DNA of 64,000 nucleotides from assembly GCA_020081605.1 (NCBI GenBank), contig JAHREC010000007.1, positions 1,178,001 to 1,242,000 on the forward strand, in the 5' to 3' direction. Below are positions 12,332-24,447 of the stretch, piece after piece. The notes under the pieces are model-generated. The model saw nothing but the letters and a program-made list of their open reading frames with translations, did not search any database and was not told the origin of the DNA. How positions within the stretch are numbered: position 1 is the first letter of the stretch; every line of letters begins with the position of its first letter. A program made the position numbers and the translations under genes. The DNA is from Albifimbria verrucaria. Its lineage: Eukaryota; Ascomycota; Sordariomycetes; Hypocreales; Stachybotryaceae.

Positions 12332-14407
12332 ATGGCAGCACGGAAACTACATCAGGAAGTGGATAAGTGCTTCAAGAAGGTGGCCGAAGGCGTCTCCGAG
12401 TTCGAAGCCATCTACGAGAAGATTGAGCAGTCAAATAACCAGGCCCAGAAGGAGAGGCTCGAAGATAATCTCAAGCGCGAAATCAAGAAGCTGCAGCGAT
12501 TGCGAGATCAAATCAAGACATGGGCGGCGAGTAACGACATCAAGGACAAGGCTCCTTTACTGGACCACCGCAAGCTAATAGAGACGGTCCGTCCTGGCCC
12601 AGCCGTGGTCGCATGTTGCACCCCAGCAAAGATATGACTGACACCGTGGCTAGCAAATGGAAAGGTTCAAGGCTGTTGAAAAGGCCATGAAGACCAAGGC
12701 GTACTCTAAAGAGGGTCTCTCGGCCGCCGCCAAGCTAGATCCTAAAGAGCAGGCCAAGGTTGAGGCGTCCGAGTTCCTAAGTACGATGGTTGACGACCTG
12801 GAGTTGCAAATCGAAACGTTGGAAGCCGAAAGCGAGTCGATACAGGCCACGATGAAGAAGGGCAAGAACCACGGCGCCAAGGCGGATCGAATGGCCGAGA
12901 TCGACCGTATAATCGAGCGGCATAAGTGGCACCAGGGCAAGCTGGAGCTGATCCGACGCTCCCTGGAGAACGGCGGCGTCGAGGCGGAGCAAGTGCACGA
13001 TCTGGAAGAGAGCATTCGATATTACGTATCCGATGGCGTCAACGCCGATTATATCGAGGACGAGGAAATGTACGACGAGCTGGATCTGGACGAGGAGGAA
13101 GGTGCATTCGGCATGGTGCAGGAGAACGAGAAGGGCTCTTCCCAAGACGCCCAGTCCGTGCAAGAGGACTTCCCGACTCTGAATCAACAAGGGCGCCCCG
13201 AGGAAAACACCAAAGGAGGCGGATGCTGTGGGGACACGTCGAACGCCGTCACAGACAAAATCTCCATTACCGGCTCTCGCAACGCTACATACACCATTCC
13301 CGACAGTCAGCAACGGCAATGCTGGTAGCGCCGCCATGAAGCCAGCCTCGGTACCATCACGTCCGGCGGGCGAGGGCTTGAAGTACGCATCTGCCGCGGC
13401 AGCTGCGGCGGCGAGCGATAGGAATAACGTAGGCATATCGCCTCTACCACCGCCACCTGGGACGTCGGGTTCCAGCGTTTCACCATTACCGCCTTCACAG
13501 CAAAGGACAAGTGCGGCCAGCTCACCAGCCATCACGTCGGCGCAGCCAGTGCAACAAACAAGCGTCGCCGAGGCGAAGCAGCCTGCGCCGGTGGCCGCAC
13601 CCCGAGCAGCGAGCCAGAGGCCCCTACGTCACGATCACAAAAGAAGGCCAAGGCTGCTGGAAAGCAACCGGTAGCCGCAGCCGAGAGCACGGAGTCTTCA
13701 AAAGGTTTGCTGACCGAGTACACTATAGATGGCAAGGCTAACTCCAGTGTTATGTAGCTCAATCAAATGGTGTAACAAACGGTGTCAAGCGTACAGAGGA
13801 ACAGACCGACGAGGAGTCCATCTACCACCTTCCCGCGTCTTTGCAAGATCTTGTCGAGTCTTATGAAACGTCAAGGCGACGCCCACCGCACCCCACGGCG
13901 CCGTCAACCCTGCGAATGATGACTGCCAGCCAAGCTAGCTGCCCAGACACACTCGACGCCGATGTGCCGCGGTCGTACCGCCCCGATGTGCCCATGCCTC
14001 CAACCAGCTCTGGATTCCCTCGCGACCCGCTACCCATCTTCGATGACCCCAGGCTTTACTCGCGCATTGACCCGGACACTTTGTTCTACGTCTTTTACTA
14101 CAAGCAAGGAACGGCGCAGCAGTACCTCGCTGCCAAGGCGCTCAAGGACCAGAGCTGGCGATTCCACAAGCAGTACCAAACGTGGTTCCAGCGTCACGAA
14201 GAGCCCAAGAATATCACGGAAGAGTTTGAGCAGGGCACGTACCGCTTCTTCGACTACGAGAGCACATGGTAAGTCATCCTGCCACCAACTCACCAGGGCG
14301 TCATGACGGCCACAGCCCCAAGACTAGATTGGCTAATTCGAAGCAGGATGAACCGACGAAAGGCCGAGTTCAAATTTGCCTACAAGTTCTTAGAAGACGA
14401 GGTGTAA
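12332..14407 (+). CDS. CCR4-NOT complex subunit NOT3/NOT5
   Basis: Subunit of the CCR4-NOT complex, which deadenylates mRNA and links codon use to decay and transcription. The start [17 protein letters not shown] is the family's Not3 N-terminal coiled coil, with [17 protein letters not shown]. Intron 1 is 12587-12653 (LIET joined to [13 protein letters not shown]). The coiled coil runs to about 13060 and ends IRYYVSDG and [10 protein letters not shown] low-complexity Ala/Pro/Gln/Ser linker follows. The C-terminal NOT-box begins near 13980: [60 protein letters not shown]. Intron 2 (14269-14346) joins DYESTW to [19 protein letters not shown] and the stop. About 645 aa. The frame changes about three times in the linker (near 13230-13330, 13600-13640 and 13740-13800), most likely sequence errors. 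Confidence 0.95.
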
Positions 14408-16740
14408 TCGCTTGCGTTGGAGGGGGAGGTAAAGGTGAGGCGGATACTGGGAACATTTGCCCGGAAACCTGGGAATTTTGGGCAAGATCATGGGGCGCCC
14501 TGGTGTTCTTTGTTATCCGGACAGGGGCTTGAACGGCCTCGTTTGTTTGTTTTCTCTTATCTTGCTTCCCAGTCGACGGCCATCCCGAGGATGGGGGCGG
14601 CGGTATCAACGGGTGAAACCAAGGGGTTTACAAAGCCTTGCGAGTAGTTTTGTATCGATGTAATATACGGACAACCTACACGAGGGCATTGGCGGACTGT
14701 GTGCTCCTGCAGGAGCAGCGATCGCCTGGCTTGGTATGTCTGTTTACCTTGTATTCTTGGTCTAGAGGTGCATGAGTATGCATGTGAGCACTCACCGGTC
14801 GTGTGGAAAGGAATCGAGAGCGGTTCTCTTGAAGGTTGATGCGCGTTTTACCAAAGACCTCGCGTGACTATTTCTTATGAGGCTTTTTAGTAGACGGTCG
14901 TAGCATCCTTGGGCCATGCTTGATCCTGTCGCCAGCCTCGCGCCGGATGTAGAGATGCGGACTGCAGGCGATGTAAGATGTGAGGTACGTGCTTGGGGTT
15001 TCCGGGGTGGCATTCGCGGTTATGCAATGAAATGAGCTTGTATCCGAAACGTGTGAAGCTCTGAATAGTCTACGGCGGAGCAGCAGCAAAGGATCTCGAG
15101 GGACCAGGGCATGCGTGCATAGCGCGTGAAGCTATTGAGACGGGCAGCGGTGAGCAATTTAGGCCATTGGTTGGAGTCTTGGGACAGGTCGGATTGAGGC
15201 TGCCGAACAGAGCTTCCATTCTCGGTCCTGGGTTGTCTTGGCACGCGATCAACGCTGCGGCTCTTCTGGCCGTAGGGTTGTGTGATTGGGGATGTTGATG
15301 CGGCAATAAGGGCGAAATCCTGCTCGTGATGGTGGACTGCTCTGGAACTGCCTACGGCCGGGACTAGTCGGGTGCGTCGGTGAAGGGATCATCATCATGA
15401 TTGACAAAGGCCGCCCACAGTAAAGTTAGCCACCGGATAGGCGAGTGATGGAATCTTGCGGGAGAGGTTTGTAACGGAGCATGCCGGGCAACTGCAAGGC
15501 GATGATGGAAGCAATTACAAATGAGACAAGGGGCGAAGTGATGAAGCGCGAGGAGACACCTGTGTCACAAGGGAGGGTGGGATTGGGGCCTTGTGTAACG
15601 GAGGATTGGCGCGTGCGGGAATGGAAGGTTTGGCAGGCTTCTATTCTAGAAGGCCGTTGCTGCAGGGTTAGGGGCCTGGTGGGTGAGGGAGGGGTCCGTG
15701 ATCTGCCAATCATGGCGCAGCTGGGCCGAGCACTTGACCTCGTAAAGGAGGGAGAGGGACAGCTTGGTGAAGATGGAAGCTTGACGATTGCTGCGCGGGG
15801 ACCCGGAACCGCCCGGAGTGCAGCGGGAGTGGCCCAAGTTGATTTCTGCACCGAAGAGCTATGTCATGGCCTGCAGCTTGGAGGCCATTGGCGTTGCGCT
15901 CTGCTCCGCCCGGGTCTGGTGATGATGGATGGAGGAGCAGGCGAGGATGAGAGATGCTGGCCAGACGTGGGTTTGTGAAGCATCCTCAGTACAGCCCCTT
16001 CGCCCTCGGAATGATGACTGAACATCCCGAGAATGCTCGGAATTTCCTAATGACCGGCCGGTTCAGAATGTGGCCTAGATCCGCGCGCCGACCCCGAACC
16101 GTGGTCAGCAGGAGAGGCACCCAACGGCCTCAACATTGATATCCCGTCGAGATTGATGTCCGGATCGGGTGTGGCCCAGGAGGGTGCAGCCACACGCCAG
16201 CTCCGGTTAAGGGCATAATTCACGGCGGGCAGTGAGGCGAAGGTGGACATCAGCACTTGGTGCCTAGGCAGCAAAATAAAAAGTGGTGAAGCAGACGTGA
16301 TCAGGTGAGAGGGCGAGAGAGAAAGCGAGGGAGAAGCTCGATCGCCTCGTAAGGCGTTTTGGAAGGCTCACAAGCCACTGTGAGTGTGGAGAACAAGGTG
16401 AACTGTGGGGGCCATTTATCTGTCCGACGTCGATAAGCACACGCCCCCTCCCTGCACGGTGTCTGTCTCTCATTGGTATCGGAGAACCCGGATTGCATTG
16501 GGCCTAGTGCAATTGAGAAAAGGACGAAAAGGTGCAATTGCAATTGAGAAACGGTACAGTAACGTGCACATTTGCCCAGCACGAAGCCATTGGAGGGCGC
16601 CGTCAAGGCTTGGAGGTGCTTGTGATGTGAAGGACACAAGTGGTAAATGCTGAATGCGAATGGGTGGGGAAGAGGCATGTATGTACATGTACTATGTACA
16701 GCGGCACGCACGTGCAGCAGCCTCCGCCCGCGCAGACGGC

Positions 16741-16796
16741 AGGTACTGGGCACTAGGCACTGAGTACTGGGCACTGGGTACTGGGTACTGGGTACG
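16741..16796. repeat. tandem repeat of GGTACTGGGCACT-like units
   Basis: Degenerate 7-14 nt units alternating GGTACTGGG and GGCACTGAG. The repeat lies in noncoding DNA and inflates a spurious minus-strand frame that reads as repeated VPSTQYP. Confidence 0.8.
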
Positions 16797-17664
16797 GGCC
16801 TGGCTGCGGTGCCCACTCCACTGGGCTGCAGGTCCCTTCGGTGGCTGTGCGGCCTCCCGCAGGCAACCGCCATACTGTAAGCCCAAGACCCGGTGTTTCT
16901 CGCTGTGGCTTTTCGGATTGTTTGTTGAAGATGGGGGCACGCGGCGAGTAAGAGACAAACCACCGTTCGGTCGAGCAAATCGTGGCGTCTCGTCTGCTCC
17001 GGGATAGGCATTGAGCGACTCTCGTCAGATAAGGCACCAAAATAAGGAACGCGGAGTGCCTGGCCAGCTGCTCGCGCTGTATGTCTCAAGGACGAACAAA
17101 CATGCAGCTCTGCACGCCTGCAGGGCACTAGCGCGCCCTCGCTGTGGCTGTTGCTTACATGATGATGAAGATGATGCGGTTGCTCTCCAGGCACTGCATC
17201 GCATCCGCCCACAACACAGTATGTACTACATACCTACATTGCCTATGCGGGTTGGTGCGTTGGTGACTTACATATTACTGTAGATACTGTAAAGTGGTGG
17301 TACAGCAGATAACCCATTTAGGTGGAGGTAGCTAGCTGGCGGGCGGTAGGTGCCAGGCAGCGTGTACTTGCCAGGGCTGTGTAAACTGTACATACCTTAC
17401 CAACTGCAGCTTCGAGTATCTTTGCTCTTCCCAACACCAAAACCTCCCTGGGAATTCTGCTGCCTTGCAAACCCTGACTCGATATGCCATCACCACTGTC
17501 TGTCTTGTCACCATCCCCGCCTCCTCTCGCCTCCTCTCGGCGCTTCGGCCCCTCTGACCTCCAACGCGGGATGACTCCAGCAAAACGTCATGTACTGCGC
17601 CTCCACCATAGCTTCTCCTCACAGTCCGTCTGCCGAAGCAGAGAGAGAGAGAGTGTGTGCAAAG

Positions 17665-17694
17665 AAGCTTGCTTGTTTGCTTGCTTGCTTGCTT
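17665..17694. repeat. (CTTG)n microsatellite
   Basis: About seven CTTG units with one TTTG interruption. It is preceded by a GA run and followed by a GTGTGTGC-rich tract up to about 17750. Confidence 0.85.
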
Positions 17695-19511
17695 TGATTC
17701 AGGCACGGCTATCTGTGTGTGTGCGTTGTGTGCGCGTGTGGGAGCGTGTGTATCGTGAGCCCTCACTCTCCGTGCCGTTGGCTCAAAGCCTTGGTGAAAC
17801 CACCCATGATTGACCAATTTACTCCCAGGACCCTTCCATCGTCCGTCCTGCTCACTAACCGAGGCAACGACGTCTATCCGTTGCCCTGACCAGCAGCCCT
17901 CCCAGAGGTCGGCAGCGAGCTGGGGTCCTTCCGCCCCAAATTTGTCGCATCCTGGCCTGGTCTGTCCAATCGTCGCCCAGCCCGGCTCGCTCTTTTCGAT
18001 TCAATCTCACCCCTGTATTCCTCCGTTGCAGACACAAGTCCGGCATAGCCACACCTTCGATCTGGGAGAGCTCCCCATGCGATCTGACTAGACTTGACTC
18101 GACTCTGCTTGACCCAAATCCGTTTGTTGCTCTCTTGCTGCCCGCCTACACGCACCCCCTCGCTCCATCGCCATGTTCGCGCAAAACCGCCGGCATGTCT
18201 TATGACGAGATGGTCGTACAGACCTTACTTCTCCACACCCTCCCAATTCAACGACGGCTGCCCTTCCCATTTGCTCCTCTGGCCTGTCCAGATAGCACCT
18301 ACAGGAGGCTAATATCCTTGACATGCATCGGCTTAGCCTCGCTTCGCTGTCTCTTTTCATTTCATTTCTTGCGTTTCCGCCAGAGACACGTCAATCAGTG
18401 CCGTGCCCCGTCCCATGTGCCATGCCATTTGGGCCCTCGCATCGCGCCTGTTCCTCTACCCCCTCCCCTCCCCATCATGTACCTCTTTCTCTCACCTTGA
18501 TGGTGACAGCGCATGCTGTATGCATCTTCCTCGCGGGCTGACGATAGTTTCTCAGAGCTATCCCAAGCAGGAGTTCCGTATGGGCCCTAATCGGGCACCC
18601 TTTACCCTGGCCTCCTCTGCTGGTGGATCCGCAAATGTCGCTTACTTGGGAGATGGTCCTGGGGTTTTGTGTCCTTCGTCGTCCTTTTTTCGCCATTGAC
18701 GTACAGTACGTCTCTTCCATATCCACTGCGCAGCGCGACATGGCGCAAGGCTGGGCGGCACTTTTCCTCTCTCTCTCTTTTCTGCTACGGATACTTCTTC
18801 TCAGATGCTCATCTCTTACCGTACCTGTCATCCCTGGTGACCCTGCTTCCCATTTGCCCTTCTCCACACACCCGGCGCAAATCATTGGTCTCACCCAAGT
18901 TTACCGTTGGTAGCTGGTCGCAACATGCATATCTTGCCATTTCGTGGATGCATGCTAAGCAAAATAATTCTAGAAGCCTAATCCTACGATGCCGGGGGCT
19001 GAACTGAGTTCTATTCAGGACGTGCAGTCCTGGGTTTCACGCGGGTTAGTCACCCATGGCCCTACGGCTGTCATCCACACCCCAGCTCCTCGCCTCACTC
19101 TGCATGAGCCAAGGATTGAGATAGGGTCGCCGCCAGTTGCTTCCCGCGTATATAGACTATCCGCTTCCCGTGGATCCCCATCCTTAGACCTTGCCTCTTC
19201 ACTCATCCTTTCAACCTTGTGCAGTTCCAACCAGACCTCTTCTCGCGCTGTTGAACTTGAGCACCGACTTGACGCGGTGTTGCCCCGTTTCTTTTGTTTA
19301 GACCATCTACAAGACTGTTCCTGCGGTCTCGGCTGGCCGAGCTTTTCTGGTCAGATTACGCTCGTTTCGTCTTTCAACTTCATTCCTGACGATATCGGTT
19401 CCTTGGAGGCAGACGCCGCAAGCATACCCAAGCCTCTTTAACGACTGCATGGTTTTCATGACAATACTTGCTTCTTAGCGCCCTCTCTCCAGTAGCCTCT
19501 ATATCTTCGGA

Positions 19512-20307
19512 ATGTCTAGTTACAGCACCATTCACTACTACGCCTCGCCGTCAGTTCAGTACCCTTACGCTTCCACCTACGCGACCTCCCCATCCTACGT
19601 GTCCGTAGCTTCTCCCTCTGAACCCATGTATCGGTACGGAAGCTCCGACGGGAGCTCGTACACGCACTCGACTCCCACCTCGCCTGTTGTTGACCAACAC
19701 GGTTACACATATCAGGATGACCCTCAGTATTACTCTGAGCACTTCACGGCGGGGTCGAGCTCGGGTGCCGGCTCGGCGTACCACAGCAACGCAACGCCAG
19801 AGTACACCACTCTCGGAACAGTAGAGGAAGAGCAGCAAGGAGAGTCGTAAGTATCCGACCTAGGTTGGCCTTGCAGACCATGCAGGTTCACAGAATTAAC
19901 ACGTCTACAGCTCCCAGAAGAACCGAGACTCTCCGGTGATGTGCCTTTACCCCGGATGCGACAAGATCTTCAAGCGCCGTGCCGACCTTGACCGTCACTA
20001 CAAGCACCGACACTACTCGGACAGCTCCAAGGAGTCTTACCGATGCGACTACCCCAAGTGCGTCAGGCGGCGGGAGCCCTTCGGCCGCCGTGACCACTAC
20101 CGGGACCACCTGAGGGACTTCCACAAGGAAGACATCGAGAAGCGCGGCGTGACCATCAACAGAGACTGGATGGAGGGCCGCAACGTATCTATCAACTGGT
20201 GGCGCTGCCACAAATGTCTTGCACGCGTCTACGTCAACGAGTCTCAGTACGAGTGTCCCGACTGTAAGACGACCTGCCAGCCCGAGAGGGTCAGACGGCG
20301 GCACTGA
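19512..20307 (+). CDS. C2H2 zinc-finger protein with C-terminal CxxC zinc-ribbon-like motif
   Basis: Probable DNA-binding regulator of 243 aa, in two exons (19512-19846 and 19911-20307) that join in frame with no break. The first ~115 residues are low-complexity Ser/Tyr/Thr-rich (MSSYSTIHYYASPSVQYPY onward), like an activation region. Exon 2 begins the zinc-binding part. Finger 1 is CLYPGCDKIFKRRADLDRH plus YKHRH. A second finger runs from CDYPKC to HLRDFH. The C-terminus carries WWRCHKCLARVYV and YECPDCKTTC, two CxxC knuckles spaced like a zinc ribbon. I cannot name an orthologue. It follows a very long noncoding region, which suggests complex transcriptional control. Confidence 0.87.
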
Positions 20308-22714
20308 AGGTTTCACCCACGGCTGCGTCCAAGTCCATCCGACCACCATCCTCGACGCACGGCAGCAGGACTCTCAGCGCTCGGGAGACGGTCAGCCGGA
20401 GACTCCTTGGCCGAGCTTACACGAGATGTGTTTGCACAGCGCAGCCGCATATGTTCTACCTCGATATCGAAGCCTGGTGCTTCATCACGGATCTCTCGCT
20501 TGAAGCCATTGCATCTACTATTACGGAGGCAGCATCTCATTGCAGCTCATCAGAATGAGTCACGGCCTATTTCCTCGTTTCCAAACACTTCGAATCTTTC
20601 ACTACCATCTCGTTTGCCTTCTTCTTAGCGTCGATCGCTGGCCATGTCTTAAGCTGGTCTTAATCACCGTCTAATTTCCTTCTAACGCCGACCTCTGGCC
20701 ATTCTATTTTGTTATCTAGACGCAGCGCGCACATGTCACTACAGGGAGCGGGAAGGTCCGCGGACCCTGATGAGTTCAATGAGAAGAATTACTATATTTA
20801 TCCCTTTCAAAAATATGTCGTGACTGATCTATCTGTCCCTTTTTTTTTTTTTGCCATACCTTGTTGTTTAATCGTGTGAACTATTGCCCTACGCGCCGCG
20901 CTCTCACGCATCATGCATCTGGTTGGTCCTGCTCGACGAACGAGTAACACCCCGACAAGGGGCCGGGGAAGGCCGAAGCGAAGGGGGAACGACAGGAATA
21001 TTTTCGGTTCTTCCCTGAGTGCCGGCCAGAAACAGCCCCCATGTTTCCTACTAACCCTCGGATCCCGTTTCCAAACCCAACTCTGTCCACCTGTGTGGTG
21101 CGGGAGCGAGAGCGAGAGGGAGGGGGAAGCTGCCACCACACATGTATGCAACCCACTGCCTGTGCCACGGCTCCCTCTTTTTCAGCCCTAGCGCCTCACC
21201 GTTCCCTTGGGGCGGATCGTCACCCCAGGCAGGAGCTTTCTTTCGCTCGCGATTTGTTCCATTGTGCTTCCACGACCTTTCCTGTCTGGGGCATGCACCG
21301 AGGGTGTGTGTGTGAGAGAGTCTGTGTGTGTGTGATGTGTGAGTGATGTGTATGGTACGGTTTCCCATTTCAGTGGCTGTAGGTAAAAGGGAGGGTGTGT
21401 CTCCAAGGCCAGGGGAGGGGTGTAAGGCGTTGCCGTGAAACATTCTAGAAAAGGTCGAACAAGGGTCTCTGAGGCCGCCCATTGGCCAGCGGCGCCTACG
21501 CACGGGCTGTGCTGACGTTACGTGCTGCTTCTTTTGTTTGCGGGGAGGGACGAAACGTCCGTAATCGTGCGTGGGCATTACTGTGGCCTCGCACCCAGGG
21601 TTCGTTACTCAACCTCCCCTTCCCTTCCCCCGTTGTCGTCCATTTTCTGTAGTTTCAATTTTTTTCCTGTCTGCTTGTTTCATGACGGAGATGAGACGTG
21701 TTTTAAGATGGGCGGACCCGGCTACCGCTACGTCGGATAGCTGTCTGTCGAGGGGCTATGGGGGCTAGTTTCTGTCTCATCCAGGACGCAGAAACAAGCT
21801 GCTTACTTACCACCCGCTGACAAGAGGCCAGATGGAGACGCATATCACATGGAAACCTCAGGGAGGGGTGATTCTGGTGTGGGGGTGGTGTCGGAAAGCA
21901 CAGCAACGGGAAGCGTGAGGTCAGGGTGAGACTGTGTAAGTGGGTTTCAAGAGATTTGCTATTAATGAAGGGAAGCGGCCTCTCGTGGATGGATTGGTTC
22001 GGACGAGTTTGCGCCAGATTGCGCGACTGATTTGGGATGTACGCGCTCATTTCCGCTCTGGTGGAAGATGGGGGATTCTGACAGCCTTATTGGGCTCACT
22101 ATTTGATGACTACCTCCAACCGCCATGCTTCTGGTGTAACATCAGGCCCTCCCTAGGGCTTAGGTGGGCTCGGCACGCCTGCTGCCCGCGAACGGATAAC
22201 ATACGTGATATGAGCCGGCGGAAACCTGGCCAATCCCTCCTCCCGCCGTGTCTTTTCGCCTGCCGTCCAATTCCCCGTCATGCACGTTCTTCCCCAGCTG
22301 ATATCAGCAAACATCCTCTATCGGGTCGCCCTCCAGGTCAGGCATTGATCTGAAGTCCGGCCGCCCACTCGACCTCCTCCTTCGTGAACGCCTTCTGCTG
22401 CACTTGGAAATTACAATGTCCGAGGGCACCGGCCCATTCGACGACCCGCCAGCCAACCTCCCCACAAAGAGCTGCGGCTGATGGAACTTGAAGTTGGGTT
22501 GCTTTGCAGGTGGTGATGCGAGCGATCCTGCCTGACCAACGAGCGAGTAGGAGCTCTCTCCGCTCCAAGTAACGTCCGTCGGGGCTGATGCCGCAGGCGG
22601 GAACGAGGCTGTCACTGATAACGGGATCCGTTTGAGGCAATCTCCGTCTTGTAGCGAAGAGCCAGCCGTGACGTTGCAATTGGTGGATGATGATGCCTCT
22701 GCTACATCGCTTCC
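20308..22714. other. convergent intergenic region, no supported gene
   Basis: Lies between two converging genes. It contains a run of 12 T at about 20839-20850 and a GT/GA microsatellite at 21304-21352. Frames at 21051-21578 minus and 21940-22353 plus have no recognisable domain. No RNA gene was seen. Confidence 0.45.
21304..21352. repeat. (GT)n/(GA)n compound microsatellite
   Basis: GTGTGTGTG, then GAGAGAG, then TGTGTGTGTG, then two GTGATGTGT units. Noncoding. Confidence 0.85.
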
Positions 22715-24447
22715 CTAGGGCTCTGTGACAGGGTATAGTTCCCGCTTGGTTTGCTCCTGGGCTGCCAAGAGAGCCATGTGCTTGATCTTGAGGCTGTCAC
22801 CCTCCGTGACAAATACTTTCCAAACCTCATCCTCGTCCACATCCTCATTCCTGCAAGCTGGGATATCAACAGGGTGTCCGATGAGGCTCTCGGCGCCCGT
22901 TCCGTCCTGTTCCGCCCTTGCCAGCTTCAGCAGCTCCTGTACCACGGGAGAATCTGACAGTTCTTGAATAGCCGATGATGCATCAGTATGCACGTCAAGT
23001 GCAGTCTCGCTTGACTCATGTGATGCATTATCTAAATGGCAGCCTAACGTAGCCAAGTCGTCCGGTTCCGGCATCTCTCCGTATATAGAATGGTAAGGCA
23101 TCTCCAGCGGCTCTGACTCCTCGACCAAGTCAGAGAAATCTTTCTCTTGTAAGGATTCACTCTGCCACCCCACTGGAGAGGTGCAACCATTCCATCGCGA
23201 TGGCATGCTTTGATCCTGGTCACCGGTAGCATCGAAAACAGATGTGCGCATCTGAGCTTCGTACGACTCTCGATTCCTTTCGGACCTGCTCGGTCTCGGT
23301 GTAATTCGAGCAGTAGCCAGAGCTGAGTTTTCTTTATGCAAACTCCCTTCAGCCGTGGAGCCCAGCCATACCCTCCAACGATCATTCTCCGTTTTGAGAC
23401 TGGGTTCGGTGCATTCAGATCCGCCAGCTTGAGCAATAACACTGTCGGTTTGATCTGATCCTGGCGAACGCGTTCTCAGCAGGAAAGCTTTTCCCACCCC
23501 CTCGGCGCGGCTGGGGATGGTGAAATGTCGATGGTGTTGAGACGGCAACAAATTGAGCTTCTTGAACATCCGGGTGCAGCTGCAAGATGGGTTCAGCTTG
23601 TAGACGAGCGTCGTTACGAAATCCGCCTTGGCTTTGCGGTCGAGGCTGTTTCGGATGAGCAGACGTAGGAGCATCATTGGATACAAGTCCTGCACAGCGA
23701 CGCTTCCGGGTTGTGTTACCATGGACTCGAGAAGCTGGCGAGGAGGAGTGGGATCCAACGCCAGTCTGCGAGGAAGAGCTACGCATACACACGGCGCTTC
23801 CGATCGAGGTACTGTCTCCACTCAAGTGAAAGTCCTGTGAACCAATCCGTATGATCAAGTTACGGGGCTTATTGTTCCGTGGTGTATGCGTTCTTGACCT
23901 AAGCGGTACGAAGAGACTTTCCTGACGATATGAGCCTTCGACGTATGTTGTGGAGAGGCAAGATGATGGTTGCTCTGGTCTTGATTCCATGAATAGTCCA
24001 AAGCCAGCGGTTTCTGGAACTCAACTCCAGTCCAGTCTGACTTCTCCAAGAGCTTCCGTCGCTTTCTGTCCAGTTCAGCCGAGGATTGTGTCGGATGTAC
24101 AGTTCCGAGGCCTTCACAGCCATTGTTGGCTCTTTCATGCTGTGGGCTCGATATAGAATGACCATCGTGACATGAAGCTCTATCTGGTTCGCTTGCTACA
24201 TGTAGCAGGCGCTTACGTGGAACTCGAGAACGCTGTGTTACAGGCAAAGTGGACGGTAGGTGAGTATTGGCGTCGTTGCCTCGAGGAATGTAGTTGGGAA
24301 CAAAGGTTGGCACATCCACAACAGACTGTGGATTTCCTGGCGCAGGCGGGCGCGGGTCTTGGCAAAGTATTGCTTCTGTCGAGTCGCTTCTTCGTTCCAA
24401 CCCTTGCGCCGGGAGTGGCGAGCGAGCGCGCCTTCAGTCCAGTTCAT
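22715..24447 (-). CDS. fungal protein of unknown function, frameshifted
   Basis: About 578 codons with no domain I can name. The start MNWTEGALARHSRRKGWNEE, followed by RQKQYFAKTRARLR, is a pattern I have seen at the N-terminus of many uncharacterised filamentous-fungal proteins. Further in are LDRKRRKLLEKSDWTGVEFQ and RNLIIRIGSQDFHLSGDS, again reminiscent of that group. The second half (22715-23600) is acidic, with EEVWKVF-like and LKIKHMALLAAQEQ segments near the C-terminus. The reading frame moves near 24350, 23900 and 23520. In each case conserved-looking sequence resumes in the next frame, so the locus is treated as one gene. No intron was found. It probably acts in the nucleus given the basic RKRRK stretch, but that is a guess. 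Confidence 0.6.

Larger units (their letters stand above)
14408..19511. other. 5.1 kb without a supported gene; part is probably the zinc-finger gene's leader
   Basis: The largest gene-poor stretch in the window. The longest frames (15481-15978 plus, 15426-15851 minus, 16301-17212 minus) have no domain; the last owes part of its length to a tandem repeat. From about 17480 to 19500 the plus strand is pyrimidine-rich with many CTCC and TTCTC blocks and short upstream ATG frames. That fits a long promoter and 5' leader for the regulator at 19512, as is common for fungal developmental transcription factors; this is inference. A hidden gene cannot be excluded given the local indel rate. Confidence 0.4.

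Noticed and set aside
15426..15978. overlapping 141- and 165-codon frames on opposite strands
   Set aside because: The minus frame has one hydrophobic stretch near its end but nothing else; neither shows a family motif or splice structure. Kept as unresolved, not called.
16301..17212. 303-codon minus-strand frame
   Set aside because: No domain, biased composition, and part of its length is a translated GGTACTGGG/GGCACT repeat. There is no supporting exon structure.
20768..20800. CTGATGAGTTC resembling a hammerhead ribozyme core
   Set aside because: The required CGAAA strand and flanking stems are not present at a suitable distance.
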